Positions 44,486 through 56,381 of a stretch of DNA of 64,000 nucleotides are shown here, in pieces. Under the pieces are notes generated by a model. It saw only the letters and a list, made by a program, of their open reading frames with translations, searched no databases and had not been told where the DNA came from. Within the stretch, counting starts at the first letter, position 1. Every line of letters begins with the position of its first letter. Position numbers and translations under genes: made by a program. Source of the stretch: Primulina eburnea (Eukaryota > Streptophyta > Magnoliopsida > Lamiales > Gesneriaceae); the NCBI RefSeq assembly GCF_022965805.1, contig NC_133101.1, forward strand, positions 11,445,069 through 11,509,068. The letters are read 5' to 3'.

Positions 44486-44856
44486 ATCCCCCACATGAAT
44501 GAAAATTGATACAAATCTTGGTGACAAAGTTTTACAGTTGAATCTTGCATGGGATAGGCAGGTGTTACCCTTTGAACCTTCCCTCATGAAATATATTTGC
44601 TTTACTAGCTGACCAGTAGACATGATGAGCTTGAACTGTTCTGCCATTTATGTAAATTAAGATATACTTCACACAAGACTCTCCCTGATACTATTCAGTT
44701 CTCATGATTGTGTTCGTTTTGTCCATGAACATACGCCTGGTTCTGCGAGAGGGTCTAGAATTGAGCCTTACAATTCATTCGAAGCGGCCCCACTTCTCTC
44801 TCACATAGGTGATTCTATATTCTTCTCATCAGAATCATTAAAATCCGCATGATTAT

Positions 44857-45038
44857 TGTAATGCACATGGGCTGTTCCCGATTGGGCTTAAGTCCCCTCA
44901 CGGTTATCCCATTACCCATTACTCATAGAACTTCTCCAGCCCAGGCACTGGAGCTTTTACCTCCCCAGGATTAGAACCCAAGACCTCCTGGACTTATATA
45001 GATCTTGGCAGCAATCCTGGTACCAGTTGAGCTGCTAG
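44857..45038 (-). mobile_element. tRNA-derived SINE, copy a (minus strand)
   Basis: Read on the minus strand: CTAGCAGCTCAACTGGTACC head, B box GGTTCTAATCC, body, and short AT-poor tail ending GTGCATTAC. It begins just after the 24-bp duplication (44833-44856) and meets copy b head to head. Confidence 0.62.
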
Positions 45039-45221
45039 ATCAACTGGTACCAGGATTGCTGCCAAGATCTATATAAGTCCAGGAGGTCTTGGGTTCTAAT
45101 CCTGGGGAGGTAAAAGCTCTAGTGTCTGGGCTGGAGAAGTTCTATGAGTAATGGGTAATGGGATAACCGTGAGGGAACTTAAGCCCAATCGGGAACAGCC
45201 CATGTGCATTACAAAAAAAGG
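45039..45221 (+). mobile_element. tRNA-derived SINE, copy b (plus strand)
   Basis: Plus-strand copy with B box GGTTCTAATCC (45092-45102) and tail GTGCATTACAAAAAAAGG. It is almost the exact reverse complement of copies a and c. Pol III internal promoter and A-rich tail are the SINE criteria; the A box is less clear. Confidence 0.65.
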
Positions 45222-45400
45222 CGCCTTTTTTTTAATGCACATGGGCTGTTCCCGATTGGGCTTAAGTCCCCTCACGGTTATCCCATTACCCATTACTCAT
45301 AGAACTTCTCTAGCCCAGGCACTGGAGCTTTTACCTCCCCAGGATTAGAACCCAAGACCTCCTAGACTTATATAGATCTTGGCAGCAATCCTGGTACCAG
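45222..45400 (-). mobile_element. tRNA-derived SINE, copy c (minus strand)
   Basis: Minus-strand copy joined tail to tail with b through AAAAAAAGGCGCCTTTTTTT. Its head is cut at CTGGTACCAG, directly followed by the second copy of the 24-bp duplication (45401-45424). Confidence 0.62.
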
Positions 45401-45568
45401 AATCATTAAAAGCCGCATGATTATCCTCTACATTCACTGTTTCATAATAGGAATGGGCTAAGGATAACCCCCACAGTGATATACCAAATCAGTGCGATTA
45501 GGTTGTCCCATTGAATCTAGTTCTTGGGATCTCCAGTCTGCGTAGGTTGGGTTTTCCTTCACACCAAT

Positions 45569-46213
45569 TTATTCTATAGGCTTGAGTCTCATTCCCCTTG
45601 ACGATTTCGCAACTAACTCTCTGTTTAACCCCTTGGTCAGCGAATCCGCTATATTATCCTTTGACTTCACATAGTCAATAGAGATAACTCCAGTTGAGAG
45701 TAGTTGTCTAATGGTATTGTGTCTACGACGTATATGCCTAGACTTACCATTATACATTTTATTTTTTGCCCTTCCAATTACAGATTGGCTATCACAATGT
45801 ATGCATATAGCCGGCACTGGTTTTTCCCATTCTGGAACATCTTCTAAGAAGTGACGCAGCCATGCAGCCTCTTCTGTACACTTGTCAAGAGCTATAAACT
45901 CAGATGCCATCGTGGATCTGACTATTACAGTTTGTTTAGAAGATTTCCACGCAATTGCTGAACCTTCTAAAGTGTATACAAATCCACTTGTAGATTTTGA
46001 GTCTTTCATATCAGATATCCAATTTGCATTACTATATCCTTCAATAACAGCAGGATATCTGGTATAGTACAGCCCATGATCACAAGTGTACCTTAAGTAT
46101 CTTAGCCATCTGATAATTGCTTTCCAGTGTTCAACTCCTGGATTACTCGTGAATCTACTCAATTTGCTCCCTGCATAAGCTATGTCTGGTCTAGTACAAC
46201 TCATTAAGTACAT
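45569..46213 (-). pseudogene. C2 RNase H and RT end (Ty1/copia)
   Basis: A 214-residue frame: [28 protein letters not shown] (family YTDADW, one catalytic-region change), [66 protein letters not shown] stop separates it from the RT frame above. The 44499-44856 and 45425-45568 flanks are C2 3' non-coding sequence. Confidence 0.92.
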
Positions 46214-47206
46214 AAGACTACCAATTACTCAAGAGTATTGTAATTGAGATGAAATCTCACCTCGATTCTTTGATAGATGCTGACTGATATCTATCGGGGT
46301 TCTAGACAATGCAGAGTCATACTTATTGAATTTCTCAAGTATTTTGTCAACATAATGTGACTGACTTAGGACTAGCCCTTCTGATGTTCTATGAATTTTA
46401 ATTCCAAGGATTACATCGGCTAAGCCCAAATCTTTCATGTCAAATCTCGAGTTCAATAACTTCTTGGTGGATTTGATCATCTTATCATTACTACCAATAA
46501 TAAGTATGTCATCTACGTAAAGATATAAAATTACATATCCATTTTCAGTGGTTTTTATGTATACACATTTGTCACATTCATTGAATTTAAATCCACTTTC
46601 CATCATGGCTTTATCAAATTTTTTGTGTCATTGCTTTGGTGCTTGTTTTCAGCCATATATAAACTTCACCAGTTTACAAACCTTATTTTCTTGCCCAGTC
46701 GCAGAAAATCCCTCAGGTTGTTCCAAGTAAATTTCCGCTTCTAAATCTCCATTTAGAAAAGTCGTCTTTACATCCATTTGTTGTACTTCAAGATTCCACA
46801 AGGCGGCAATCGCAAGTATCACATGAATAGAAGTTATTCTCAATACAGGAGAATATGTGTCAAAGTAATCAAGCCCTTCACGTTGATGGTAACCTTTAAT
46901 TACCAATCTAGCTTTATACTTATCTATTGTTCCATCTGATTTCATTTTCCTTTTGAAAACCCATTTACAGCTTACTGGTTGGCTTCTTGAAGGAAGATTT
47001 ACTAATTTCCACATATGGTTTTTTAAAATGGAATCCATTTCAGAATTGATAGTCTCTTTCCATAGAGGTCCCTCAGATGAACTCATTGCTACCTTGAAGC
47101 TTTGAGGTTCACTTTTCATCATGAAAGTGATGAAATCCAGACCAAATGATTTCTCATTCCTAGCTCTCTTGCTACGCGTCTGGGTTCAATATCTTGATCA
47201 ATCTCT
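46214..47206 (-). pseudogene. C2 reverse transcriptase (Ty1/copia)
   Basis: 47122-46649 encodes WKETINSEMDSILKNHMW, CKWVFKRKMKSDG, KARLVIKGYHQ, QQMDVKTTFLNGDLEAEIYL, QPEGF and KVCKLVKFIYG. After a stop, 46606-46229 has KCVYIKTTENGYVILYLYVDD then ILIIGSN, with YVDDIL intact. At 47206-47123 the linker IDQDIEPRR...NEKSF-type sequence runs into the G1 insertion; its upstream continuation is at 55579. Confidence 0.93.
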
Positions 47207-47211
47207 TGTTC

Positions 47212-48983
47212 TGTGGGGTCCTTAGCTCCTAATCGTTATTACAATGCACTTTGATTAGGGTTAACTAACTACAGCGAAAAACGAGTTTAAAATTTCTTTA
47301 CAATGAGCCCAAAATATTTCTTCTATAATTTACACTAAAAATAGTATTTAATCTCACATCATAAACATGCCCACACGTAATCAAAACCAATCATATACGA
47401 ACAACTCATATCCTCGGGACATGCCCCGGTATATAAATACAAATACATATATATTGGGAACAAATTATAAACCTCAACTCAAACTGTGACTCCCTCCAGA
47501 AGTACCCTCTCCGGTCTCCTGATATCCTGGAGTACCTGCCATTGTCCACACACAAAGACAACAACAGCCCTCCTTGGGGATGAGCAAAGCTCCGTATGGA
47601 ACAACCATCATATATACCACAAGTATCTAAACAATGATATATGGTATGCAATGCATGTATGTCGTGGAGGTATCAGGTCAAATGCCCATCCACTGAGCAC
47701 ATGTAAGAATCAAACGAATCGCTATCAAATCAATGCTCGAGCTGGCACACCGGCCTCAATAAGGGATACTCGTATGATAGCGTCGACGAAGCGCCATCAA
47801 ATCCAAAATCTCAATCAATCGTCGAGGCCACAAATGTCTATGTTTTAAGGGTCATGTAATACAAAACATAGCATTGTGTTCACAAACCTCAGAATCCAAT
47901 CAAATCATATCAAGGTATCCAAGGATCATAGCTCAACGTGCATGTCATGTATCGATGTATGCATCAAACGATGTGTGTTAACAAAACATTTATTTTATAC
48001 ATCGATATTCAAATCACAATGTCATGTATGCCACATCAAGTCATCACATAAGGCATATAGACATATATTCTCATTCCAATCAATCAAATCAATCCAACAT
48101 ATATCATATAATACAGATACCTGTCGTATGTTACCCGGTCGCAACATACCTCAATTCTTCGTTTCAAGTTGATTTAGCCTAAAGATATCGGTATAATGCT
48201 TTATCTACATCAATAACATACTCATTCCAATCAATAACATAATTCAAAATCATTAATATGAGTTTCAAATATCTTTTGAAACTTCAAAAATTCATATCAA
48301 ATCATAATTCAATTCCGACTTCGAATACGAGTTTCTTGTCGGTTATTCTACTACATATAGGAATTTCAACTTTAAATAAATGCTATTCCAGCACTTTGAT
48401 ATTTAGAGCTGCTGGAACCAGAAGAAATTTACCTCAATCAAAAGCCCTCGACGCGAAGATTCCGAATATATAATTGGTTTCGCGTTTGGACAGCATTTCG
48501 AAGTCGATTCGAATAAAAGAAATCAATTTCTCTCGTATTCTCTCGAAGTTGATAAATAGGAAATGTAGAAAACAAACAAAAGAACTTATTCTTATCCTCC
48601 ACCGCTTCGGCGCTCGGGCGGTAGAATTCTCGCGCCCGAGCGCGAGACGTTCTGCCCCGAGTTTTGTTTGTGCCGTGCTCGGGCGGTTAAAAGTTACCGC
48701 TCGGGCGCGGAACGTTCTGCCTGAACACAAATTTCTTATATCCTGGCGCTCGTGTGGTCCTTTTCTACCGCCCGGGCGCCACATGTTCTGTACAAATATT
48801 GATTTTTGTACTATATTGGCGTCCGGCTTCTCCACTCGAGCTCTTACAACGTCAATTCATATTCAATATTCATTTTCTCAATTTCATTGTCATGATATAC
48901 ATCAAATACATAATCACATGATAATTTCATAAATTATCGATAATCACATAAGATTTACGATAATACGATACACGGTCCTTATA
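47212..48983 (-). repeat. G1 3' LTR
   Basis: 1772 bp, collinear with 53788-55573. It contains three GCTCGGGC doublets (48612-48777), a TATA-like box (minus CCTATTTATC, 48560-48551) and a GGTAAATTTC donor-like site near 48430. Frames at 47486-47848 and 47876-48172 recur in the other LTR and are not genes. Confidence 0.93.
48551..48778 (-). promoter_or_regulatory. Putative G1 promoter: three GCTCGGGC doublets and a TATA-like box
   Basis: Units GCTCGGGC or its complement at 48612-48619, 48634-48641, 48677-48684, 48699-48706, 48748-48755 (as GCTCGTGT) and 48770-48777 (GCCCGGGC). Centre intervals 22, 43, 22, 49, 22. TATA-like box 52 bp downstream on the minus strand. The 5' LTR has the same units at 55201-55367 with intervals 22, 44, 22, 49, 22. 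Confidence 0.6.
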
Positions 48984-48998
48984 TTTCTCCCCTACTTA
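48984..48998 (-). other. G1 polypurine tract
   Basis: Minus strand AAGTAGGGGAGAAA next to the LTR, preceded by ATTTCGAGGACGAAATC, the end-of-pol signature. Confidence 0.85.
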
Positions 48999-49060
48999 AA
49001 AGATTTCGTCCTCGAAATCTCAATATCTCTATATACATAACATTGGCAAACATATATATG

Positions 49061-50229
49061 TCACCAATTATAGTACATATCAAAACTAAAATCAGTAAAC
49101 AGATCAGTATACATTGAATACAATGGAACAGATGACATAAAATCAAACAAATGCGGATACGAAACTCGCATTTTGCTTTCCAATTCCCACGTTGATTCTT
49201 CAACACCATGTCGTGTCCATTGCACTCGAACTAGAGGAATCGATTTATTTCGCAATATCTTTTCCTTTCGATCCATAATACGAACAGGTTGTTCGATATA
49301 GGAAAGAGAAGGATACAATTCAACCTCTTCAGGTGCAAGTACATGTGATGGATCTGGTTCATATTTCTTCAGCATAGAAACATGAAACGCATCATGAATG
49401 GCAGATAGAGCTGGTGGCAATGTCAATCGATACGCAAGATCACCAAATCGATCAAGAATCTCGTATGGACCAAAATATCGAGGTGATAGCTTACCTCGCA
49501 TGCCGAATCGGACAGTGCCTCTAAAAGGAGATATTTTCAAAAACACTCTGTCACCTTTCTGGAATTCCAAGGGTCGTCTTCGTTTGTTTGCATAACTCAT
49601 TTGACGATCCTGAGCAGCTTTCATCCGCTGTCAAATCAACTGAACCTTATCATTCATTTCCTGTATCATTTCAGGTCCAGTCAATTGTCTCTCACCAATT
49701 TCATCCCAGAATAACGGTAAGCTACATCGTCTCCGGTATAGGGCTTCAAATGGTGCCATACCAATACTCGTTTGGAAGCTATTATTATAAGAAAATTCAA
49801 CCAATGGTAAGGCATCTTGTCGTCCCATTCTGAAATCCATCACTATCGCATGTAACATATCCTCTAACGTTTGAATCGTACGCTCAGTCGGGCCATCAGT
49901 TTGAGGATGATAAGCAGTACTCATAGCCAAACGCGTACCCATCGCTTCTTGAAAACTACCCCAGAATTTAGAAGCAAACCTGGGATCACGATCAGATACA
50001 ATTGAGACTGGCACACCATGCAGTCTCACAACATTCTCAATGTATAAACGGCCATTCTCTTATAAAGATAAGTCCGTTCATACGGAATGAAATGTGCAGA
50101 TTTCGAAAGCCGATTAATAATGACCCAAATAGCATCACAGCCCTTTGGCAAACGAGGTAAATGAGTCACAAAATCCATAGCAATATGTTCTCAATTCCAT
50201 TTCGGGATTTCGAGACTATCGAGTAATCC
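49061..50229 (-). pseudogene. G1 integrase core and chromodomain-like C-terminus
   Basis: The minus strand encodes VVRLHGVPVSIVSDRDPRFA, STAYHPQTDGPTERTIQTLE (catalytic Glu, family GQSER), SYNNSFQTSIGMAPFEALY, then a stop at 49628-49630, RMKAAQDRQMSYAN, GDRVFLKISPFRGTVRFG, LSPRYFGPYEIL, HVSMLKKYEPDPSHVLAPEE, and the C-terminal VRVQWTRHGVEESTWELES of chromodomain type. The 50030-50229 part holds the start of the core with several stops. Confidence 0.92.
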
Positions 50230-51135
50230 TCAAGGTTTCATTCTCTCGGCTTTCACTTGCTGGCAGACTAGACATTTCGAAATAAACTCAGCAATGTCCT
50301 TCTTCATACGTTTCCACCAGAATTGAGGTCTCAATGTCAAATACATTTTTCGACCTCCGGGGTGAATGCTATATTTGCTACAATGTGCTTCTCGAAGAAG
50401 GGTAAATTTCAAATCAAAATCATTAGAAACTACCAGCCGACCATTAAGTCGTAAAGAACCATCAGAAGAAATCTGAAATCCAGACTGATGTCCTGCAGAT
50501 ACAAGTTCTTTCGACTTTTGGATCTGAGCATCGCTTTGTTGGGCCTTTTGTATTTTCGATATCAAGTTCGGCTCAATTTGCAATGCTGAGACAGTGATAG
50601 AATTCCAATTCAAGTGAAAAGTCCAGCCAGAAGTACATATATCCTCATGTACTTTGGCGACACAAACAGAAGCTAGAACAGAATCATGCACCTTACGACT
50701 AAGGGCATCCGCAGTAACATTCACCAATCCAGGGTTATATTGAATCTCACAATCAAATTCCTTCAGGAGATCCATCCACCTGCATTGCCTCTTATTCAAA
50801 TCAGATTGAGAAAAGAGATATTTCAGACTATTATGGTCCGAATATATAACAAATTTTTCTCCATACAAGTAATGGCGCCAAATATTCAAAGCAAACACAA
50901 TGGCAGCCAATTCAAGATCATGAACAGGATAACGAGTTTCATGAGATTTCAATTGACGAGATGCATAAGCAACCACTTTGCCATGTTGCATCAAAACACA
51001 GCCCAAACCTTTACCAGACGCATCTGTACACACCACAAATCCTCCGGTACCTGAGGGAATAGTAAGCACAGATGTTGTGATCAATCTCGTCTTTAATTCA
51101 AGAAAACTAGCTTCACATTCATCTGACCAAATGAA
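50230..51135 (-). pseudogene. G1 RNase H and integrase zinc finger
   Basis: A 284-residue frame: [69 protein letters not shown], then the HHCC finger [16 protein letters not shown] ... [13 protein letters not shown]. One stop lies upstream (51135) where RT ends and one downstream at 50230. RNase H looks intact. Confidence 0.93.
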
Positions 51136-52671
51136 TCACTGATTCTTCTGTGTCAGTTGAGTAATAGGTTTAGCTATTTTCAAAAATCCATCAATAAAGC
51201 GACGATAATATCCAGCTAAACCCATGAACCTACGGATCTCAGGAACATTAGTAGGTCTTGGCCAATTCAATACAGCTTCGACCTTCGCAGGATCAACAGA
51301 TATGTCATGTCTCGAAATTGCATGGCCTAAAAATATTACCTTGTCCATCCAGAATTCACATTTGGACAATTTGGCATATAAGTTACTAGTACGAAGAGTT
51401 TGAAGTACCAGTCTCAAATGTTCAGCATGCTCATTTTTCGATTTTGAATATACAAGAATATCATAAATAAAGACGATAACGAATCGGTCAAGATAATCTC
51501 GGAAGATACGATTCATTAAGTCCATAAAAACAGCAGGAGCATTCGTGAGACCAAAAGGCATAACCAAGAATTCATAATAGCCATACCTCATACGAAAAGC
51601 AATTTTGGGCACATCTTCGTCTCGAACACGTACTTGATGATACCCAAAATGAAGATCAATCTTCAAGTATACAGAAGTACCCTGAAGCTGATCAAATAAG
51701 TCATCAATACGAGGAAGTGGGTACTTTTTTTTCAAAGTAGCCCGATTCAGTTGCCTATAATCGATACACATTCGCATCGTACCATCTTTCTTTCGAACAA
51801 ATAAGATCGGAGCTCCCCAAGGTGATACACTCGGTCGAATATATCCCTTATCGAGAAGATCCTGTAATTGTTCTTTCAATTCTTTCAATTCCAGAGGTGC
51901 CATGCAATAAAGAGCTTCCGAAATAGGCGCAGTCCCCGACACAAGATCAATACTAAACTCAACTTCTCGATGAGGAGGAAAATCAGGAATCTCATCGGGA
52001 AATACATTCTGAAATTGTTTCACAACTAGAATCTCAGATAAAGAAGGTTCCTTCTTAGAGACATCAATAGCGTAGATAAGATAACCCTCATCCCCGCTAA
52101 ACAAAAGTCGGGACATTTTCAAGGAAGATACCAATGGAATTTTGGCTTGGGAACCCTTGCCATAAAAATTCCACTTGGGTCCATCAATCGGTCGAAATCG
52201 AACCACTCCATGACAACAATCAACAGTAGCTCGATTTGTCATCAAGATATCCATGCCAACAATACAATCAAAGTCGTGCATTGGGAGGACAATCAAATTC
52301 AGAAATACCACATTATCCTCATATATCAATACACAATTATGCACAACTTTCTCAGACAAAATAATCTTCCCTGATGGCATGGCTATCGCCAAAGTATCAT
52401 ACAATGGGGTACACTCAATATCGTGAGATGCAACAAATGCATGAGATATGAATGAATGAGATGCTCCTGTATCAAATAAAACACCTGCAGGATAATCGCA
52501 AAGCGTGCAAATACTTGCAATCATGCCACCAGGAGCTTCTCTCGCCTGATCCTCGGTCATGGCGTACACTCTAACTTGAGAAGGAACTTGGGCACTCTGA
52601 CCACCCGGTCCTCGATATCGTGGCACACTCGAATGCTGAAAGGATGGAACAGGAATAGCAGGTCTCATCAT
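51136..52671 (-). CDS. G1 protease and reverse transcriptase (511-residue frame)
   Basis: Gag end and the [14 protein letters not shown] block, protease [16 protein letters not shown] (about residue 66), [17 protein letters not shown] starting near residue 240: [61 protein letters not shown]. The catalytic block reads [10 protein letters not shown] where the family has FIDDIL: the first Asp of the pair is Tyr, which should abolish polymerisation. It ends at a stop just before RNase H. Open over 1.5 kb, yet inactive by this change. Confidence 0.93.
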   Translation of the reverse strand: MMRPAIPVPSFQHSSVPRYRGPGGQSAQVPSQVRVYAMTEDQAREAPGGMIASICTLCDYPAGVLFDTGASHSFISHAFVASHDIECTPLYDTLAIAMPSGKIILSEKVVHNCVLIYEDNVVFLNLIVLPMHDFDCIVGMDILMTNRATVDCCHGVVRFRPIDGPKWNFYGKGSQAKIPLVSSLKMSRLLFSGDEGYLIYAIDVSKKEPSLSEILVVKQFQNVFPDEIPDFPPHREVEFSIDLVSGTAPISEALYCMAPLELKELKEQLQDLLDKGYIRPSVSPWGAPILFVRKKDGTMRMCIDYRQLNRATLKKKYPLPRIDDLFDQLQGTSVYLKIDLHFGYHQVRVRDEDVPKIAFRMRYGYYEFLVMPFGLTNAPAVFMDLMNRIFRDYLDRFVIVFIYDILVYSKSKNEHAEHLRLVLQTLRTSNLYAKLSKCEFWMDKVIFLGHAISRHDISVDPAKVEAVLNWPRPTNVPEIRRFMGLAGYYRRFIDGFLKIAKPITQLTQKNQ

Positions 52672-53600
52672 ACTGAGGCCTCCTCTAAATCCTGGCTGTG
52701 GTTGGGAAGAAGTCGTACCCCTGTTCGGACATACTCGAGAGAAATGGTCTTCCTGTCAACACTGATAACAAGTACCAAACATACCTCGACACTGCTCGAT
52801 AGTATGTTTGCCTCCACAATGACTACAATAAGGAGCAATCACAGGACTCCTTCTCTGTGATCCACTCGAACTCGAAGAAGACGAAGAAACAAAACCAGTC
52901 TTCTTAAACTTTTTACCCCTCGGACGCAAGGTAGGCTGCTGAGCTGACACTGGAGGTGAAGGAGTATACTGTGGATCTTCTCGCCTTAGTCCAGCTTCGG
53001 CTGCCTTGGCTCGTTCAACTGCCTCTGCATAGCTGGTAGGCAATCCAGAAAGAACATAAGTATATATAGCAGGATGCAATCCATTCACAAACCTGTTTTA
53101 TTTTGCCTTCGCATTCCCAGCTACGTGAGGTGCATACTTCAATAGAGTAGAAAATTTCGAAGCATATTCTGCAACAGTCATCGTTCCCTGCTGCAGATTA
53201 TTAAATTCATTCTCCTGTGCAGTATAATAGTATGGAGAGGAATACTGCTCCAAAAACTGGGCCTTGAAGACATCCCACGTGACCTAAATCCCAGCTTCTT
53301 TCAATCCAATCTCAGCGGCTTCCCACCAAGATTTAGTTCGGTCTTTCAACTGATATAAGGCAAGTTTCAGTCTCCGAGCCTTGGAATATTCAACAATATT
53401 AAACAGATGCTCAATATCCTTAAACAAGCCTCTCCTCTTTCAGCACTCTCAGTGCCAAAGAACCTCGGTGGTTTCAAATCCTGGAATCGAGCCATCACTA
53501 CATCCATGGACAATCCTTCAAATTGTCCAACTATTCTCTCAGTACTTCTACTCGCAGTTTCATTTGTGGGATCCGCCTACAATCAAAGGATGAATATTGC
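52672..53600 (-). pseudogene. G1 Gag
   Basis: Core fragments at 53560-53089 (LFNIVEYSKARRLKLALYQL, RTKSWWEAAE) with two or more stops, then FVNGLHPAIYTYVLSGLP and a Ser-rich basic segment. Two zinc elements: CSHCGGKHTIEQC and [13 protein letters not shown], the second with a TGA in place of Gly. It runs into the protease frame. Confidence 0.88.
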
Positions 53601-53770
53601 AAATCAATATCAATTTCACATCATCATCATCTTATATCATCAATCTCATCAGATACTTACTCGAATCAAATCAAGTAAGAGCAAGTAATACAAATAGATC
53701 AAACACAAACGCACAATTCATTTGTGCCTATTCAAGTGTACACAAGACTCAATCGAGCATTCCCAGCTAT

Positions 53771-53782
53771 GCTCTGATACCA
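53771..53782 (-). other. G1 primer-binding site
   Basis: GCTCTGATACCA on the plus strand, the complement of TGGTATCAGAGC; five bases from the 5' LTR. The 53601-53770 stretch between it and gag is leader without coding. Confidence 0.92.
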
Positions 53783-53787
53783 TACTG

Positions 53788-55573
53788 TGTGGGGCTCTTA
53801 GCTCCTAATCGTTATTACAATGCACTTTGATTAGGGTTAACTAATTACAGCGGAAAATGAGTTTAAAATTTCTTTAATATGAGCCCAAAATATTTCTTCT
53901 ATAATTTAAATACTAAAAATAGTATTTAATCTCACATCATAAACATGCCCACATGTAATCAAAACCAATCATATACAAACAAGTCATATCCTCGGGACAT
54001 GTCCCGGTATATAAATACATATACATATATACTGGGAACAAAATATATACCTCAACTCAAACTGTGACTCCCTCCAGAAGTACCCTCTCCGGTCTCCTGA
54101 TATCTTGGAGTACATGCCATTGTCCACACACAAAGACAACAACAGCCCCCCTTGGGGGTGAGAAAAGCTCCGTATAGAACAACCATCATATATATCACAA
54201 GTATCTAAACAATGATATATGGTATGCAATGCATGTATGTCGTGGAGGTATCAGGTCAAATGCCCATCCACTGAGCACATGTAAGAATCAAACGAATCGC
54301 TATCAAATCAATGCTCGAGCTGGCACACCGGCCTCAATAAGGGATACTCGTATGATAGCGTCGACGAAGCGCCATCAAATCCCAAATCTCAATCAATCGT
54401 CGGGGCCACAAATGTCTATGTTTTAAGGGTCATGTAATACCAAACATAGCATTGTGTTCACAAACCCCAGAATCCACTCAAATCATATCAAGGTATCCAA
54501 GGATCATAGCTCAACGTGCATGTCATGTATCGATGTATGCATCAAACGATGTGTGTTAACAAAACATTTATTTTATACATCGATATTCAAATCACAATGT
54601 CATGTATGCCACATCAAGTCATCACATAAGACATATAGACATATATTCTCATTCCAATCAATCAAATCAATCCAACATATATCATATAATACAGATACAT
54701 GTCGTATGTTACCCGGTCGCAACATACCTCAATTCTTTGTTTCCAGTTGATGTAGCCTGAAGATATCGGTACAATGCTTTATCTAAATCAATAACATACT
54801 CATTCCAATCAATAACATAATCCAAAATCGTTAATATGAGTTTCAAATATCTTTTAAAACTTCAAAAATTCATATCAAATCATAATCATATCATAATTCA
54901 ATTCCGACTTCGAATACGAGTTTCTTATCGGTTATTCTACTACATATAGGAATTTCAACTTCAAATACATGCTATTCCAGCACTTTGATATTTAGAACTG
55001 CTGGAACCAGAAGAAATTTACCTCAATCAAAAGCCCTCGACGCGAAGATTCCGAATATATAATTGGTTTCGCGTTTGGACAGCGTTTCGAAGTCGACTCG
55101 AATAAAAGAAATCACTTTCTCTCGTATTCTCTCGAATTTGATAAATAGGAAATGAAGAAAACGAACAAAAGAACTTATTCTTATCCTCCACCGCTTCGGC
55201 GCTCGGGCGGTAGAATTCTCGCGCCCGAGCGCGAGACGTTCTGCCCCCGAGTTTTGTTTGTGACGCGCTCGGGCGGTTAAAAGTTACCGATCGGGCGCGG
55301 AACGTTCTGCCCGAACACAAATTTCATATATCCTGGCGCTCGGGTGGTCCTTTTCTACCGCCCGAGCGCCACACGTTCTGTACAAATATTGATTTTTGTA
55401 CTATATTGGCGTCCGGCTTCTCCACTCGAGCTCTTACAACGTCAATTCATATTCAATATTCATTTTCTCAATTTCATTGTCATGATATGCATCAAATACA
55501 TAATCACATGACAATTTCATAAATTATCGATAATCACATAAGATTTACGATAATACGATACACGGTCCTTACA
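53788..55573 (-). repeat. G1 5' LTR
   Basis: 1786 bp, TGTGGGG to TTACA in plus-strand reading, followed by TGTTC. Carries the same promoter array (55201-55367) as the 3' copy. Confidence 0.93.
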
Positions 55574-55578
55574 TGTTC

Positions 55579-56381
55579 TTTATCAATTGTCTCATATAAT
55601 CTTTTGGATGAACTTGGTTCTTCCTTAGATTTGTATGGAAACATGTGTTCAAAGAACGAAGTATTTCTTGATTTCATTTTCGTATTCTTGTGAATATTAA
55701 GTATTTGAGATTCGTGTACAAGAAAACGATATGCGCTACTGTTTTGAGCATATTCAATGAAAATGCAATCAACAGTTTTTGGTCATATCTTTACTTTCTT
55801 TGGAGTGGGTACTTCTACCTTGGCAAGACACCCCCACACTCGCAAGTATTTGTAGGAAGGACGTTTAACTTTTCGTAACTCATATTGACTTTTATCTTGC
55901 TTTTTCCGGAGCACTTTATTTAAAAAGTAATTTGCTGTTAGAACAGCTTCCCCCCACATGTTCTGTGGTAAACCAGAACTTAATAACAATGCATTCATCA
56001 TTTCTTTTAAAGTGCGATTCTTTCTCTCTGCAATGCCATTTTGCTGAGGAGAATAAGGTGCATATCTTTCATGTTTGATACCGTGTTGAACACAAAACTC
56101 AGCAAATGGTGATTCATATTCACCTCCACGATCACTTCTTAGCACCTTAATTTTCTAGCTAAGTTGGTTTTCAACTTCACTCTTATATTGAACAAATTTG
56201 TCAATAGCTTCATCCTTACTTTTGAGGAGATACACATAACAAAATTTTGTGATATCGTCAACAAAAGTAATGAAGTATTTATTTCCACCACGAGTTTGTA
56301 CACCTTCTAAATCACATATATCATTGTGAATTAGATCAAGTGGTTAACTATTTCTTTCAATAATTCGAAAAGATTATCTTG
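55579..56381 (-). pseudogene. C2 integrase (Ty1/copia)
   Basis: 56145-55783 encodes LRSDRGGEYESPFAEFC, the YSPQQNGIAERKNRTLKEM block with the catalytic Glu, LPQNMWGEAVLTANYFLN, and YLRVWGCLAKV. The 55782-55579 part is in a shifted register and matches the region after integrase up to the G1 site. The 56146-56381 part has the first half of the core with stops. Confidence 0.92.

Larger units (their letters stand above)
47212..55573 (-). mobile_element. G1: Ty3/gypsy chromovirus inserted in C2, minus strand
   Basis: Flanked by TGTTC (47207-47211 and 55574-55578). LTRs of 1772 and 1786 bp have plus-strand ends TGTGGGG and TTACA. PBS 53771-53782, then gag, protease, RT, RNase H, integrase, chromodomain-like end and purine tract (48984-48998). 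8362 bp in total. Only a few stops, so it is fairly young, but the RT catalytic site is altered. Confidence 0.95.

Noticed and set aside
45096..45348. Two similar 65-codon frames on opposite strands
   Set aside because: They are mirror readings of inverted SINE copies b and c, not genes.
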